64,000 nt of DNA from CAXBCP01 sp963977005 (GCA_963977005.1 CAXBMQ010000007.1:62001-126000); one strand, 5' to 3'. Shown: positions 1-8,280, numbered from the stretch's first letter. A program made the numbers and translations. The notes: generated by a model not told the origin, from the letters alone.

Positions 1-288
1 GGTACTGTATCGATCAGCTTGCACCGTGCGGACGGCATGGCTGTGATGACCGTTGCGGATGAAGGTCCCGGCGTCGATCCGGGCGACCTCGAGCGTATCT
101 TCGAGCGCTATTTCACGGATCGTCCGACCATACACCTGATCGCGAATGGCGAGGAAATCTCGACCCATTACGGCATCGGGCTGTGGATCGTGCGGCGTAA
201 TCTGGAGGCGCTGGGCGGCAGCGCCGAGGCCCGCAACCTGGCGGATGCCGGATTCGAGATCACGCTCCGGATTCCGCTCGCCGCGTGA
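1..288 (+). CDS. Sensor histidine kinase, C-terminal ATPase part (5' end outside window)
   Basis: The frame is open from base 1, so the start lies upstream. The 95 visible residues are the end of a HATPase_c domain: G1 box DEGPG, an F-box-like FERYF and G2 box GIGLWIVR, followed by the usual last beta strand and stop. It would bind ATP and phosphorylate a conserved His further upstream, passing the phosphate to a response regulator. It converges on the tricarboxylate transporter gene with only 16 bases between stops. TctDE-type two-component systems often sit beside such transporters, so it may control it, but the sensor part is not visible and this link is inference. Confidence 0.85.
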   Translation, partial: GTVSISLHRADGMAVMTVADEGPGVDPGDLERIFERYFTDRPTIHLIANGEEISTHYGIGLWIVRRNLEALGGSAEARNLADAGFEITLRIPLAA

Positions 289-304
289 CCGCCGCGATTG
301 ACGG

Positions 305-2374
305 CTAAATCCCCGGTATTACGTCCTTTAGCCCGGGTGCCATGTGGCCGAGCAATGAATCGGGCCAGGGCAGCGCGAGCAGGTCGTCGAACACGAACCA
401 GCAAAACACGACCAGGCCGGCCGAAACAGTCGCTGCCAAGGTCCAGCGTTCGCCTTCGACCAGCATGAACGCGGCTGCGAATACGAAGATCGTCGGCAGC
501 ATACCGATCAGGAATGTCAGGCCGATAAAGCCTGCGATCCATCCCGCGAAAACAAGCGTCCGGCGTCGAACCAGTGCGTCATCGATCTTGCCGGAGTCGT
601 CTGTCGCAAGGTCCATCCGGGCCTGTGCGAGCATGCGTTCGCGGATACCCGATGTCTGTCCGCCGGTCGCCGGGCGGCGGAAGGTGTGATTCAGAAAGCT
701 TACGATGGCGAGGACAAGGGCTGTCCAGCCGACGATCTGTGGTGCAAAACGCGCTTCGTAACGCCAGCTGGCGGCTTCGCTGACACAGAACGCGAACACG
801 GCGATGACGGCGAGGTATGTCCAGCTGTTTCCATCGAAACGGGGCTTCTCGAACCGTCCGAAAATCGTCTTGAGGCCGCCGTCACCCCGGATGTCGCGGA
901 TCAGCGGCATCGCGAGCACGATCACCGCCAGGGCAAACAGGATCATAACGATCCAGTTAGACATCCAGTCGGTACTGTCGCCGGTCCGGGCCAGCGACCC
1001 TTTATGCGATATCCACATGTAGCGTTCGATAATGCCGCCCAGAACCACGCCAAGAATGACCGGCGGGCGCGGCCAACCCTTGCGTTTCATCACCCAGCCG
1101 ATCAGTCCGAAAACAATCAGGATCACAAGGTCGCCCCAGTCGCGCCGTCCCTGGAAGGCACCGATAAACAAAACCGCGAGGATGAGCGGCAGGATCACCG
1201 CATGACGGATCTGCGAGACCCGCGCAAACTGGTTAGAAAACATAAAGCAGATCCCGGCGCCGAGTATGTTGGCAAGCGCGACCGACCACACCATCGAATA
1301 CGTGACTTCGAGATTCGTCGTCAGCATGTCGGGACCGGGAACCAGCCCCTGAATCAGGAAGGCGCCCAGCAGGATCGCCATCTGCGCGGATCCGGGGACG
1401 CCAAAGGCGATCGTCGGGACCAGTGCGCCGCCTTCTTTTGCGTTATTCGCGCCCTCGGATGCGAGCACGCCGCGGATATCCCCTGTGCCGAAGGTTTCGA
1501 GCGCCCCTTTTTCGGTGGTCGCGGCATGGCCATAGGCGATCCAGTCGATCACGGCGCTGCCCATCCCGGGGATCGAACCGAGCCCCGCGCCGATTGCGCC
1601 GACGCGCAGCACCAGGAACTTGTTGCGAAAGGTGTCCTTGATGCCTTCCCACTGGCCCGATTTGGTGTCGACCGACGATTGTCCGGCAATCGACCTGCGG
1701 GCAACCGCCATGTCGGCAAGTTCGGGCAGGGCGAACAGGCCGAGCGTGATGGGGATGATCGACAGGCCGTCCCATAGATAAAGCCAGCCATAGGTAAAGC
1801 GGGTCACGCCGACCTGCGGGTCCTGGCCGATAAAGGCGACCATCAGGCCGAGACCGGCGGCGACCAGGCCGCGCATCGGGGCGCCGCCGGACAGCGCGGA
1901 AACCATACAGAGCCCGAAGACTGCAAACGCCAGGAGTTCGGGAGAGCCGATCTGTTGCATCACCGGGCGTAGCACCGGTACGGAGACGCCGAGCATCAAT
2001 GCGCCGAAAACGCCGCCGATCATCGACGCCGTATAGGCTGCTCCGAAAGCGCGCCCTGCCTGGCCCTGTTTGGCAAGCGGGTGCCCGTCGAGCACGGTTG
2101 CCGCCGAGCCAGCAGTACCGGGTACGCCGAAAAGCACCGCCGGAATCGTGTCTGAGGTCGTGGTGACGGACCCCATGCCGAGCAGGAAGGCAAAGGCCGA
2201 ATACGAGTCCATGTCGAAGGTGAACGGCAGCAGCAGCGCCATGCCGACGATACCGCCCAGTCCCGGAATGACCCCAAGCGCCAGACCGATCAGCACGCCG
2301 GCGAACAGGTATGCCAGTCTTTCGACTTCGAGCATGATCAGCAGGGCATCGCCTGCGGTGGCGAGCATCTCCAT
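305..2374 (-). CDS. tctA: Tripartite tricarboxylate transporter, fused TctA-TctB membrane protein
   Basis: This inner-membrane protein of 689 residues should import a carboxylate using the ion gradient, with substrate handed over by the periplasmic TctC-type protein encoded upstream. Residues of roughly 1-500 match TctA (large permease), including the repeated glycine/proline motifs GVIPGLGG near residue 35 and GSIPGMGSAVIDW in the second half. The final 180 residues hold about four more hydrophobic helices separated by a charged loop and look like the small TctB subunit. TctA alone is usually about 500 residues and TctB about 150, so this is a fusion of the two. It is the second gene of a two-gene operon. 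The substrate is unknown; the family carries citrate, tartrate, aromatic acids and others. Confidence 0.9.
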   Translation of the reverse strand: MEMLATAGDALLIMLEVERLAYLFAGVLIGLALGVIPGLGGIVGMALLLPFTFDMDSYSAFAFLLGMGSVTTTSDTIPAVLFGVPGTAGSAATVLDGHPLAKQGQAGRAFGAAYTASMIGGVFGALMLGVSVPVLRPVMQQIGSPELLAFAVFGLCMVSALSGGAPMRGLVAAGLGLMVAFIGQDPQVGVTRFTYGWLYLWDGLSIIPITLGLFALPELADMAVARRSIAGQSSVDTKSGQWEGIKDTFRNKFLVLRVGAIGAGLGSIPGMGSAVIDWIAYGHAATTEKGALETFGTGDIRGVLASEGANNAKEGGALVPTIAFGVPGSAQMAILLGAFLIQGLVPGPDMLTTNLEVTYSMVWSVALANILGAGICFMFSNQFARVSQIRHAVILPLILAVLFIGAFQGRRDWGDLVILIVFGLIGWVMKRKGWPRPPVILGVVLGGIIERYMWISHKGSLARTGDSTDWMSNWIVMILFALAVIVLAMPLIRDIRGDGGLKTIFGRFEKPRFDGNSWTYLAVIAVFAFCVSEAASWRYEARFAPQIVGWTALVLAIVSFLNHTFRRPATGGQTSGIRERMLAQARMDLATDDSGKIDDALVRRRTLVFAGWIAGFIGLTFLIGMLPTIFVFAAAFMLVEGERWTLAATVSAGLVVFCWFVFDDLLALPWPDSLLGHMAPGLKDVIPGI

Positions 2375-2428
2375 GTGCCGCTAGACCCCGCGTACTGGTG
2401 TTGTGAATGCCATTGCAGCGGGAGACGG

Positions 2429-2457
2429 CGGGAGCCGCGATATCAAAGCGGCTCCCG
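2429..2457 (-). promoter_or_regulatory. Stem-loop between tctC and tctAB
   Basis: A perfect 10-bp inverted repeat (CGGGAGCCGC / GCGGCTCCCG) with a 9-base loop lies in the 109-bp gap between the binding-protein gene and the permease gene. No T-run follows it in the direction of transcription, so it does not look like a full terminator. In transport operons such hairpins commonly protect the upstream binding-protein message and lower permease expression; that role here is inferred. Confidence 0.55.
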
Positions 2458-2483
2458 TGTTCTCCCGACCGGCAGCTTTGCCG

Positions 2484-3767
2484 TTACTGACAGTCGAACG
2501 CTTTGGCGAGCGTTCCCTGATAGGTCAGCTTGCAGGACATTCCGACGACAAGGGCCTTCCGCTTGGCCTTCTTGCCGGCGACCATCACGGCTGTCTTGCT
2601 GCCCGACACGCTGACGGACCAAGTCTTTCCGCCGCCTTCGACGGTGATCTTGCGGCCGCCCCGCTTGGTCTTGGTGATCTTGCCTTCCATCGTCTCAACA
2701 GGAATGACGGCCTTTTCGACGGCCATACCGGTCTGTTCCGTCGTCGCGCGTGCCGCCAGTTGCACGATGTTGTCGGGGGTGTCGTACATCGCCTTCATCA
2801 GTTCCAGGACCTTGGGACCGGACAGGGCGGCGATTTCCAGCCGCTGCTTCTTGGCATCGGCAATGAACTTCTGATCCGTCATCGTTGCCATGAACGCATC
2901 CTGCAGGGCCTTGGCGCGATCCGCCGGCACGCCGGGCGGCGCCAAATAGGGGCGTCCCCAGGCCTGACGGGCATAGATAAAGGCAAGCGTTGCACGCTGG
3001 TTCTCGTCCTTGGCGAGGTCGAGGACAAACGGAACGTCCGGCAAGTCCGGATGTTTCTCGGTCGACATCTGCATCAGGACGTGGATCTTTTTGTCCTTCA
3101 GCCACTTCGCGCGCGTCGAGATGACCGACGACCACGACCAGCCGCATCGTCCGTCGAGCTCACCGCGCTCCATCGCGAAATTGATGTCGTTGCCGCCAGG
3201 ATAGCCGGTGACGAGCTTCAACTTTGCGCCAAGCACGTTGTTGACGGCGGTCGGGAACGTGTCGGTGTCCGAACCGGTCCCGACGCCGCCGACAACGAAT
3301 GGCTTGGTAAGCATGTCGTCGACGGTCTTTATGGCGGTCTTGTGCCACGAGACGCAGACACTTACCTCGTTGTTCATCGACCCGATCCACGTGAATTTCG
3401 TGGAATCGTATTTTGCTTCCTTGGTCCCCATCAAGGGTTCCTGCGGCAGCCCGCGACCGACATTGCCGAAAACACTGCCGTCTTTGGGCAGGGAGTTATA
3501 AAGCTCGTTTGTCAGGATCATGGAGCCCGCACCGGGCCGGTTCTTGACGATGATCCGGGGTGTGCCGGGGATATGTCGCCCCATATGGCGCGCGAGCGTG
3601 CGCGAATACCGGTCGTATCCGCCGCCCGGCGAATAGCCGACATACAGCGTCACCCGCTTCTTTTTGTAAAAATCGGCAACCGCGTCGGCGAACGCCGGGG
3701 CGGAAGCGAGGGGGGTGAGAGAGAACGCGGCGAGGGGTAGTGCCAGTGCAATGGTCGATCGTTTCAT
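2484..3767 (-). CDS. tctC: TctC/Bug-family periplasmic solute-binding protein with extra C-terminal domain
   Basis: The first 27 residues form a Sec signal peptide (MKR, hydrophobic run, cleavage after APAFA). The next 320 or so residues match the tripartite tricarboxylate transporter receptor family: VGYSPGGGYDRYSR after the first strand, NRPGAGSM, and LAPPGVPADRAKAL near the end. It should capture a carboxylate in the periplasm and feed the TctAB protein downstream. At 427 residues it is about 80-100 longer than the family norm. The extra C-terminal part, from about residue 347, is basic and strand-rich and ends with two cysteines (GMSCKLTY and FDCQ) that could form a disulfide. The start has a strong ribosome binding site (AAGGAGGAG, 7 bases before ATG). 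Confidence 0.9.
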   Translation of the reverse strand: MKRSTIALALPLAAFSLTPLASAPAFADAVADFYKKKRVTLYVGYSPGGGYDRYSRTLARHMGRHIPGTPRIIVKNRPGAGSMILTNELYNSLPKDGSVFGNVGRGLPQEPLMGTKEAKYDSTKFTWIGSMNNEVSVCVSWHKTAIKTVDDMLTKPFVVGGVGTGSDTDTFPTAVNNVLGAKLKLVTGYPGGNDINFAMERGELDGRCGWSWSSVISTRAKWLKDKKIHVLMQMSTEKHPDLPDVPFVLDLAKDENQRATLAFIYARQAWGRPYLAPPGVPADRAKALQDAFMATMTDQKFIADAKKQRLEIAALSGPKVLELMKAMYDTPDNIVQLAARATTEQTGMAVEKAVIPVETMEGKITKTKRGGRKITVEGGGKTWSVSVSGSKTAVMVAGKKAKRKALVVGMSCKLTYQGTLAKAFDCQ

Positions 3768-3829
3768 GTCGACGTCTCCTCCTTGGCATATTTATTTTTT
3801 ACGCGTTATTCTTCCCATAATTAAACCGC

Positions 3830-3864
3830 GTGGTTGTCTGAACCACAACCGGCAAATTTACCGG
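3830..3864. promoter_or_regulatory. Two adjacent inverted repeats in the tctC/cupin divergent promoter region
   Basis: Between the divergent tctC and cupin genes lie GTGGTT-gtctg-AACCAC (3830-3846), a perfect 6-bp inverted repeat, and CCGGCAAATTTACCGG (3849-3864), a palindrome with one mismatched pair. Their position in a short AT-richer divergent intergenic region suggests operators. The TGGT-N-ACCA pattern resembles sites bound by FCD-type GntR regulators, but no such regulator is in the window; binding is inferred only. Confidence 0.45.
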
Positions 3865-3909
3865 CTTACTGATACCGTTGGTTGAACAATGCTTATCGAA
3901 GGAAAAAAC

Positions 3910-4380
3910 ATGACCGATACAGCGACCAAGACGGAACGCAAATCTGCCAGACCCAGGAATGCCGCACCCCGTGCTCCCCAGAAATTTTCTTTCAAGAAAC
4001 CCGAGCATCAGGAGGCGGGCAAGGCGATCGTCTCGCTTTGCCAGACCGACATTATTCGCGGGGCGGTTCAGGTTCTGAAAGAAGGCGGCGACAACAACCT
4101 TCATTCCCACACCGGGATGGACGGATTCTGGATGGTGCTCAAAGGCGCCGTCCGATTTTACGGACCCGGCGATGAAGTACTCGGTGAATTCGGTCCGCAT
4201 GAAGGGATCGTGATGCCGCGGAACGCGCAGTACTGGTTCGAAAGCTGCGGCGATGAGGACCTCGAACTGTTACAGGTTGTTGCTTTCGACCGTGACGTCA
4301 AGAACGAACGGGTGGACGTGAACCCGCAGAAATTCGACGTCGACGCCGTCGAGCGCCATGACGGGCGTCTTCGGGGCTGA
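3910..4380 (+). CDS. Cupin domain protein
   Basis: A 156-residue protein with a lysine-rich, probably disordered first 30 residues and then one cupin barrel. The metal-binding half motif is seen around NNLHSHTGMDGFWMVLKG and the second around GIVMPRNAQYWFES; the barrel's usual second-motif His is replaced by Tyr/Trp-rich sequence. The start at 3910 is chosen because AAGGAAAAAAC precedes that ATG; an in-frame ATG 21 bases upstream at 3889 has no such site. It is transcribed away from the tctC operon from a shared control region. No reaction can be assigned: single-domain cupins include isomerases, dioxygenases and sensors. Confidence 0.8.
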   Translation: MTDTATKTERKSARPRNAAPRAPQKFSFKKPEHQEAGKAIVSLCQTDIIRGAVQVLKEGGDNNLHSHTGMDGFWMVLKGAVRFYGPGDEVLGEFGPHEGIVMPRNAQYWFESCGDEDLELLQVVAFDRDVKNERVDVNPQKFDVDAVERHDGRLRG

Positions 4381-4563
4381 GCGCCAGAGCGCCAGGTAAA
4401 TTCCCCGGGGTGGCATTCGGCTTTTCTCTATTGTGCCGCGATTCCGCTTCGGGCGACGGCGGGTAATGAAGCCACGACAGAAAAGTTTGCAGATAATCTG
4501 TCCGGGCCAATAATCTGCTTGGGCAGTTCCATATTTTTCGATCTTGATTCGGGATGCTTGATC

Positions 4564-4605
4564 GACAATATATAGTTAGTGATTAATCACTAACTATATA
4601 TTGTC
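4564..4605. promoter_or_regulatory. Perfect 42-bp palindrome abutting the tetR-type start codon (likely operator)
   Basis: Bases 4564-4605 form an uninterrupted perfect palindrome (21 base pairs per arm) centred on TTAGTGATTAATCACTAA, with AT-rich arms. The next base, 4606, is the A of the regulator's ATG. It therefore occupies both the ribosome binding site position and any -10 region. It is the expected binding site for the TetR-family regulator encoded immediately downstream and would give autorepression of the whole exporter operon. Confidence 0.85.
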
Positions 4606-5235
4606 ATGCGCCAGAGAAAAACAGCTGAGAGCCGCAAGAGCGAAATTGTAGATGCGACCCTTCGGCTTGCCGACAAGCTTGGTCCGGACCGGCTGACAAC
4701 AGAAACGATTGCGCATGCCGTGGGCCTGACCCAACCCGCAATATTTCGGCATTTCCCAAAGAAACAGGACTTGTGGGAAGCGGTTGCCGAGCGCGTCGGA
4801 TCGATGATGGAGATACGCTGGAAGAAGGTTCAGAACAGCGATGCATCGGCAACTGACCGGATACGCGCACTCATCCGCGTGCAGTTGCGTCTGATTCAAT
4901 CGACGCCCGCGATCCCTGCTATTCTGTTTTCGCGCGAATTGCATACCAAGAACAAGGGCCTCCGTATCGCCTTTTTTGGGCTGATGAGCCGTTTTCACCG
5001 TCTGATCGCCAGTTTGGTAACACAAGCTGGCACAGAGGGAGAACTGCGCGACGATCTCGATTCCGATGATGCCGCCTTTCTTATCATCGGACTTGTTCAG
5101 GGGCTTGCGGTGAGATGGTCAATCAGCGACCGGAATTTCAACCTCGTCGAAGAGGGAAACCGGCTTCTTGAGCTTCAGCTTCAGGGCCTTGCCTGCCAAG
5201 CGTCGAACGATAAAGGTAACAGGAGCGAACCATGA
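4606..5235 (+). CDS. TetR/AcrR family transcriptional regulator of the exporter operon
   Basis: The 209-residue protein has a TetR-type DNA-binding domain at the N-terminus (residues about 10-58): KSEIVDATLRLADKLG, then the helix-turn-helix with TETIAHAVGLTQPAIFRHF and the following KKQDLWEAV. The remaining all-helical part is the ligand and dimer domain. It starts directly at the end of a perfect palindrome and has no visible ribosome binding site, so a leaderless message is likely. Its stop overlaps the next gene's start (ATGA). It most likely represses itself and the three exporter genes, releasing DNA when it binds an exported or toxic compound; the inducer is unknown. Confidence 0.9.
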   Translation: MRQRKTAESRKSEIVDATLRLADKLGPDRLTTETIAHAVGLTQPAIFRHFPKKQDLWEAVAERVGSMMEIRWKKVQNSDASATDRIRALIRVQLRLIQSTPAIPAILFSRELHTKNKGLRIAFFGLMSRFHRLIASLVTQAGTEGELRDDLDSDDAAFLIIGLVQGLAVRWSISDRNFNLVEEGNRLLELQLQGLACQASNDKGNRSEP

Positions 5236-6395
5236 GAAATCGTTTATTCCGGTATCTTCTGTTTCTGCTGGGAATCGCCGCTGCGATTGCCGCGCTGTTC
5301 CTGTTTCTCTCCAACCGGCCGCTATCGGTCGAGGTCGCGCGGCCTGCCGACAACGTACAGATACAAGTCTTCGGACTAGGTACCGTCGAGGCGCGCATCC
5401 TCTCAAACATCGGCTTCGAGGTCGGGGCGGCTCTTGTCAAACTGAATGCGGATCATGGTGACCGGGTGAATCAGGGCGATGTCCTGGCGCGGCTGCACAA
5501 TGCCGAACAGGAGGCCCGCGTTGCGAAAGCCAAGGCCGGAATGGTCAATGCGGCAGCGGCGGTCAAGACGGCAGAGGCAGCTGTCGGAAAATCCCGCGCT
5601 GTGCTCGCTCAAAGAAAACAGACTAACCAGCGCAAACAGATGTTGGTGGCCCGGCGAACGGTTTCAGTCGAATCGGCCGAGGAAGCGCAAATGGAGCAGG
5701 ACGTTGCCGCTGCCGAACTGGCCGTGGCGATTAGCGGTGTTGACGTTGCAAAAGCGGTGCTGGAGGACGCCACGGCGCAGTACGCTATGGAGAAAGTACT
5801 TCTGGATCATCACGTGCTCAGGGCGCCCTTCGATGCGATTGTGGTCCAGCGACACAAGGAACTCGGATCGGTCCTGAGTCCCGGCGATCCGGTATTCACG
5901 CTGGTTGTCCCGGAAACGGTCTGGGTCTTGGCGTATGTCGATGAAGCGCGCGCCGGTGAAATCCGGGTTGGCCAGCCTGCCGAAGTTCGTCTCCGGTCCC
6001 TGTCGCGACAGATGTATGCAGGGTATGTGATCCGCATTGGTCTTGAAAGCGATCGTGTGAGTGAAGAACGCCGGGTCTATATCGCTTGCGACAGCTGCCC
6101 GAGAAATTTTCATCTCGGCGAACAGGCGGAGATCTATATCACGACCGGCGCACTGGACAGGGCGCTTATGGTTCCTGAGACGGCAATCGAAAATTTCAGC
6201 GGGACCACGGGTATGGTCTGGACAATCGAGGGGGGCGAATTGCGCCGACGCAAGGTCGGGCTCGGTCACAGAACACTCGATTCCCGACTTGAAATTACCG
6301 GCGGCGTGCCGGACGGTGCGTTCGTTGTCCGTACCTTGCGGCCGGGACTGCGGGAAGGCCGAGCGGCGAAGGTGCTTGAGGAATCGCAGCCATGA
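5232..6395 (+). CDS. HlyD-type periplasmic adaptor (membrane fusion) subunit of ABC exporter
   Basis: A 387-residue protein anchored by one N-terminal membrane helix (about residues 7-28, after MRNRLFR), then a periplasmic adaptor: lipoyl-like half (DHGDRVNQGDVLARLHN), a long alpha-helical hairpin rich in Ala and Lys (residues about 85-190), the second lipoyl half (LRAPFDAIVVQRHKELGS) and a beta-barrel domain. Such proteins link inner-membrane exporters to an outer-membrane duct. It begins inside the stop of the regulator gene (ATGA) and its own stop overlaps the permease start, so the subunits are translationally coupled. It resembles DevB/MacA-type partners of FtsX-like ABC transporters. 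No TolC-like gene is present in the window. Confidence 0.88.
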   Translation: MRNRLFRYLLFLLGIAAAIAALFLFLSNRPLSVEVARPADNVQIQVFGLGTVEARILSNIGFEVGAALVKLNADHGDRVNQGDVLARLHNAEQEARVAKAKAGMVNAAAAVKTAEAAVGKSRAVLAQRKQTNQRKQMLVARRTVSVESAEEAQMEQDVAAAELAVAISGVDVAKAVLEDATAQYAMEKVLLDHHVLRAPFDAIVVQRHKELGSVLSPGDPVFTLVVPETVWVLAYVDEARAGEIRVGQPAEVRLRSLSRQMYAGYVIRIGLESDRVSEERRVYIACDSCPRNFHLGEQAEIYITTGALDRALMVPETAIENFSGTTGMVWTIEGGELRRRKVGLGHRTLDSRLEITGGVPDGAFVVRTLRPGLREGRAAKVLEESQP

Positions 6396-7525
6396 ATCTG
6401 GCGTATCGCGATATCCGGCACAACCTCGGTCGCTTTCTGCTGACCTGTTTCGGGCTAAGCCTGTTGCTGGGCGTAGTCCTGTCCATGATCGGGATTTACC
6501 GGGGGCTGGTAGAAGATGCGCTGACCCTGGTCCGCACACCGATCGTTGATGTCTGGGTTGTAGAATCAGGCACGCGTGGGCCGTTCGCGGAAGCTTCGCG
6601 CATTCCCGGAGACACGCGCGAGGCGATTGCCCGCCTGCAGGGTGTCAGTGCGGCAGGCAGCGTGACCTACCAATCGGTGGAGACCAGTCACGGCGCCGAA
6701 AAACTACGGCTCTATGTCGTCGGTTATGAACCCGGCCGCCTCGGCGGGCCCGACCGCATTATAGCGGGGCGGCTGATTGGCCGAAGCCACTATGAGATGA
6801 TTGCCGATAAACGTACCGGCCTGTCGGTCGGCAGTCGGGTTGCGTTGGGTCGCGATACTTTCACTGTCGTCGGCATAACCAGTAATCAGGTGTCGTCCGG
6901 CGGCGATCCGCTTGTCTACATCACGTTAAAGGATTCACAACAGCTTCAGTTCGAGTTGGCCCCGCCGGCGGCGCGACGGGAAATCGCGCGTGGTAAAGGC
7001 GCTGGCGACACGGATACGGTCAACGCCGTTATTGCGCGTGTCTCGCCGAATGTCTCGCCCGAAAACGTGGCCCAAGCGGTACGACGCTGGAAGCACCTTG
7101 CAGCTATGAGTCAGGTAGAACAGGAACTCATCCTGACACGTTCGGTTGTCGAGCGCGCACGCAAGCAGATCGGATTGTTCACGGCGCTGCTGTTGATCGT
7201 CTCGGCGGTTATTATTGCGTTGATTCTCTACACCATGACGATGGACAAGCTGCGTGAAATCGCCACTCTGAAGCTGATCGGCGCGCCGGATCGTACGATT
7301 ATCGGACTGATCTTGCAGCAAGCTCTCGCGATGGGCGTAATAGGTTTCGGATTCGGCGCATTGCTGATCACAAGCGTGAAGGATTATTTTCCACGTCGTG
7401 TCGTACTCCTACCTGAAGACGGGCTTGCACTGGCTGCGGCGGTAATACTTGTCTGTATCCTGTCCAGCGCTCTCGGGGTGCGACTGGCGCTCAAGGTCGA
7501 TCCCGCAGCGGCGCTCGGGGGCTGA
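6392..7525 (+). CDS. FtsX/DevC-like ABC exporter permease
   Basis: The 377-residue membrane protein has the FtsX/MacB/DevC layout: one membrane helix near the N-terminus (residues about 14-36), a periplasmic domain of about 200 residues, and three helices at the C-terminus starting near residue 260. The stretch TMTMDKLREIATLKLIGAP is the typical cytoplasmic segment between the second and third helices that contacts the ATPase. The pattern is closest to DevC, the permease of glycolipid/lipid-type exporters, rather than to MacB, because the ATPase is a separate gene. Overlaps its upstream partner by ATGA and is followed two bases later by the ATPase gene. Confidence 0.88.
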   Translation: MNLAYRDIRHNLGRFLLTCFGLSLLLGVVLSMIGIYRGLVEDALTLVRTPIVDVWVVESGTRGPFAEASRIPGDTREAIARLQGVSAAGSVTYQSVETSHGAEKLRLYVVGYEPGRLGGPDRIIAGRLIGRSHYEMIADKRTGLSVGSRVALGRDTFTVVGITSNQVSSGGDPLVYITLKDSQQLQFELAPPAARREIARGKGAGDTDTVNAVIARVSPNVSPENVAQAVRRWKHLAAMSQVEQELILTRSVVERARKQIGLFTALLLIVSAVIIALILYTMTMDKLREIATLKLIGAPDRTIIGLILQQALAMGVIGFGFGALLITSVKDYFPRRVVLLPEDGLALAAAVILVCILSSALGVRLALKVDPAAALGG

Positions 7526-7527
7526 TC

Positions 7528-8235
7528 ATGAGTAATCCGGCTCCGGAAGGTCCGCTGGTCGATGTCCGGAAAGTCTCGAAACATTTCGGAAAGGGCGAAG
7601 CGCGCGTCGACGCCCTGCGGGATGTCAGTCTGGAGGTGCATCCCGGCGAGGTCGTGGCGCTTCTTGGGCCAAGCGGTTCAGGAAAAACCACGCTTCTGAA
7701 CGTGATTGGCTGCATTACCGAGGCGAGCAGCGGCTGGCTCAGTCTCGACGGTGAAGTCGTGTATGACGGGCACTGGATGAGGTCGGATCTGCGCAAGCTC
7801 CGGCTCGAGAAAATCGGTTTCATCTTCCAGTTTCACAACCTTCTGCCTTTCCTCAACAGTGCCGATAACATCGCTGTGGTACTCGGTCTGGCCGGGTATG
7901 AAAACGATGCATCCAAACAGCGGGCAATCGAGCTGCTGGAATATCTCGAAGTCGGACACCGCAGGAATGCTATGCCCGCCAATTTATCCGGCGGTGAAGC
8001 ACAGCGCGTCGCGATTGCAAGGGCGCTAGCCAACCGACCCCGGATCATTCTGGCCGACGAACCGACGGCAGCGCTCGATTCACAACGGGCGGGGATCGTG
8101 ATGGACCTGCTGCGCAAGGTCGCCGTCGAGCAAAATGCGGCAATCCTTGCCGTGACACATGACGAGAAAATCTTCGATCGTTTCGATCGCATCTTCCATT
8201 TGCGCGACGGACGGCTGGATGACCGGAGCACCTGA
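7528..8235 (+). CDS. LolD/DevA-like ABC exporter ATP-binding protein
   Basis: A complete ABC ATPase of 235 residues, hydrolysing ATP on the cytoplasmic face to drive the permease encoded just upstream. Walker A is GPSGSGKTTLL (about residues 49-59), the signature is LSGGEAQRVAIARAL, Walker B is RIILADEPTAALD and the switch His is in VTHDEK. The LolD/MacB/DevA subfamily works in lipoprotein, glycolipid and peptide export and with mechanotransmission permeases. It is the last gene of the four-gene operon and is followed by a strong terminator. Confidence 0.93.
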   Translation: MSNPAPEGPLVDVRKVSKHFGKGEARVDALRDVSLEVHPGEVVALLGPSGSGKTTLLNVIGCITEASSGWLSLDGEVVYDGHWMRSDLRKLRLEKIGFIFQFHNLLPFLNSADNIAVVLGLAGYENDASKQRAIELLEYLEVGHRRNAMPANLSGGEAQRVAIARALANRPRIILADEPTAALDSQRAGIVMDLLRKVAVEQNAAILAVTHDEKIFDRFDRIFHLRDGRLDDRST

Positions 8236-8251
8236 TATACAGAAAGAGTAG

Positions 8252-8280
8252 AAAAAGGCGGGTCCGGGACCCGCCTTTTT
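8252..8280. terminator. Rho-independent terminator, probably bidirectional
   Basis: A perfect 13-bp stem (AAAAAGGCGGGTC / GACCCGCCTTTTT) with a 3-base loop lies 17 bases after the ABC ATPase stop and just before the end of the convergent cupin gene. The T-run on one arm and the A-run on the other let it work on both strands. Confidence 0.92.

Noticed and set aside
686..1777. 363-codon open frame on the + strand opposite tctAB
   Set aside because: Composed of His/Gln/Arg-rich low-complexity peptide with no family pattern; it is the antisense of a high-GC membrane protein gene.
2403..3740. 445-codon open frame opposite tctC
   Set aside because: Lies wholly antisense to a convincing binding protein with signal peptide and family motifs.
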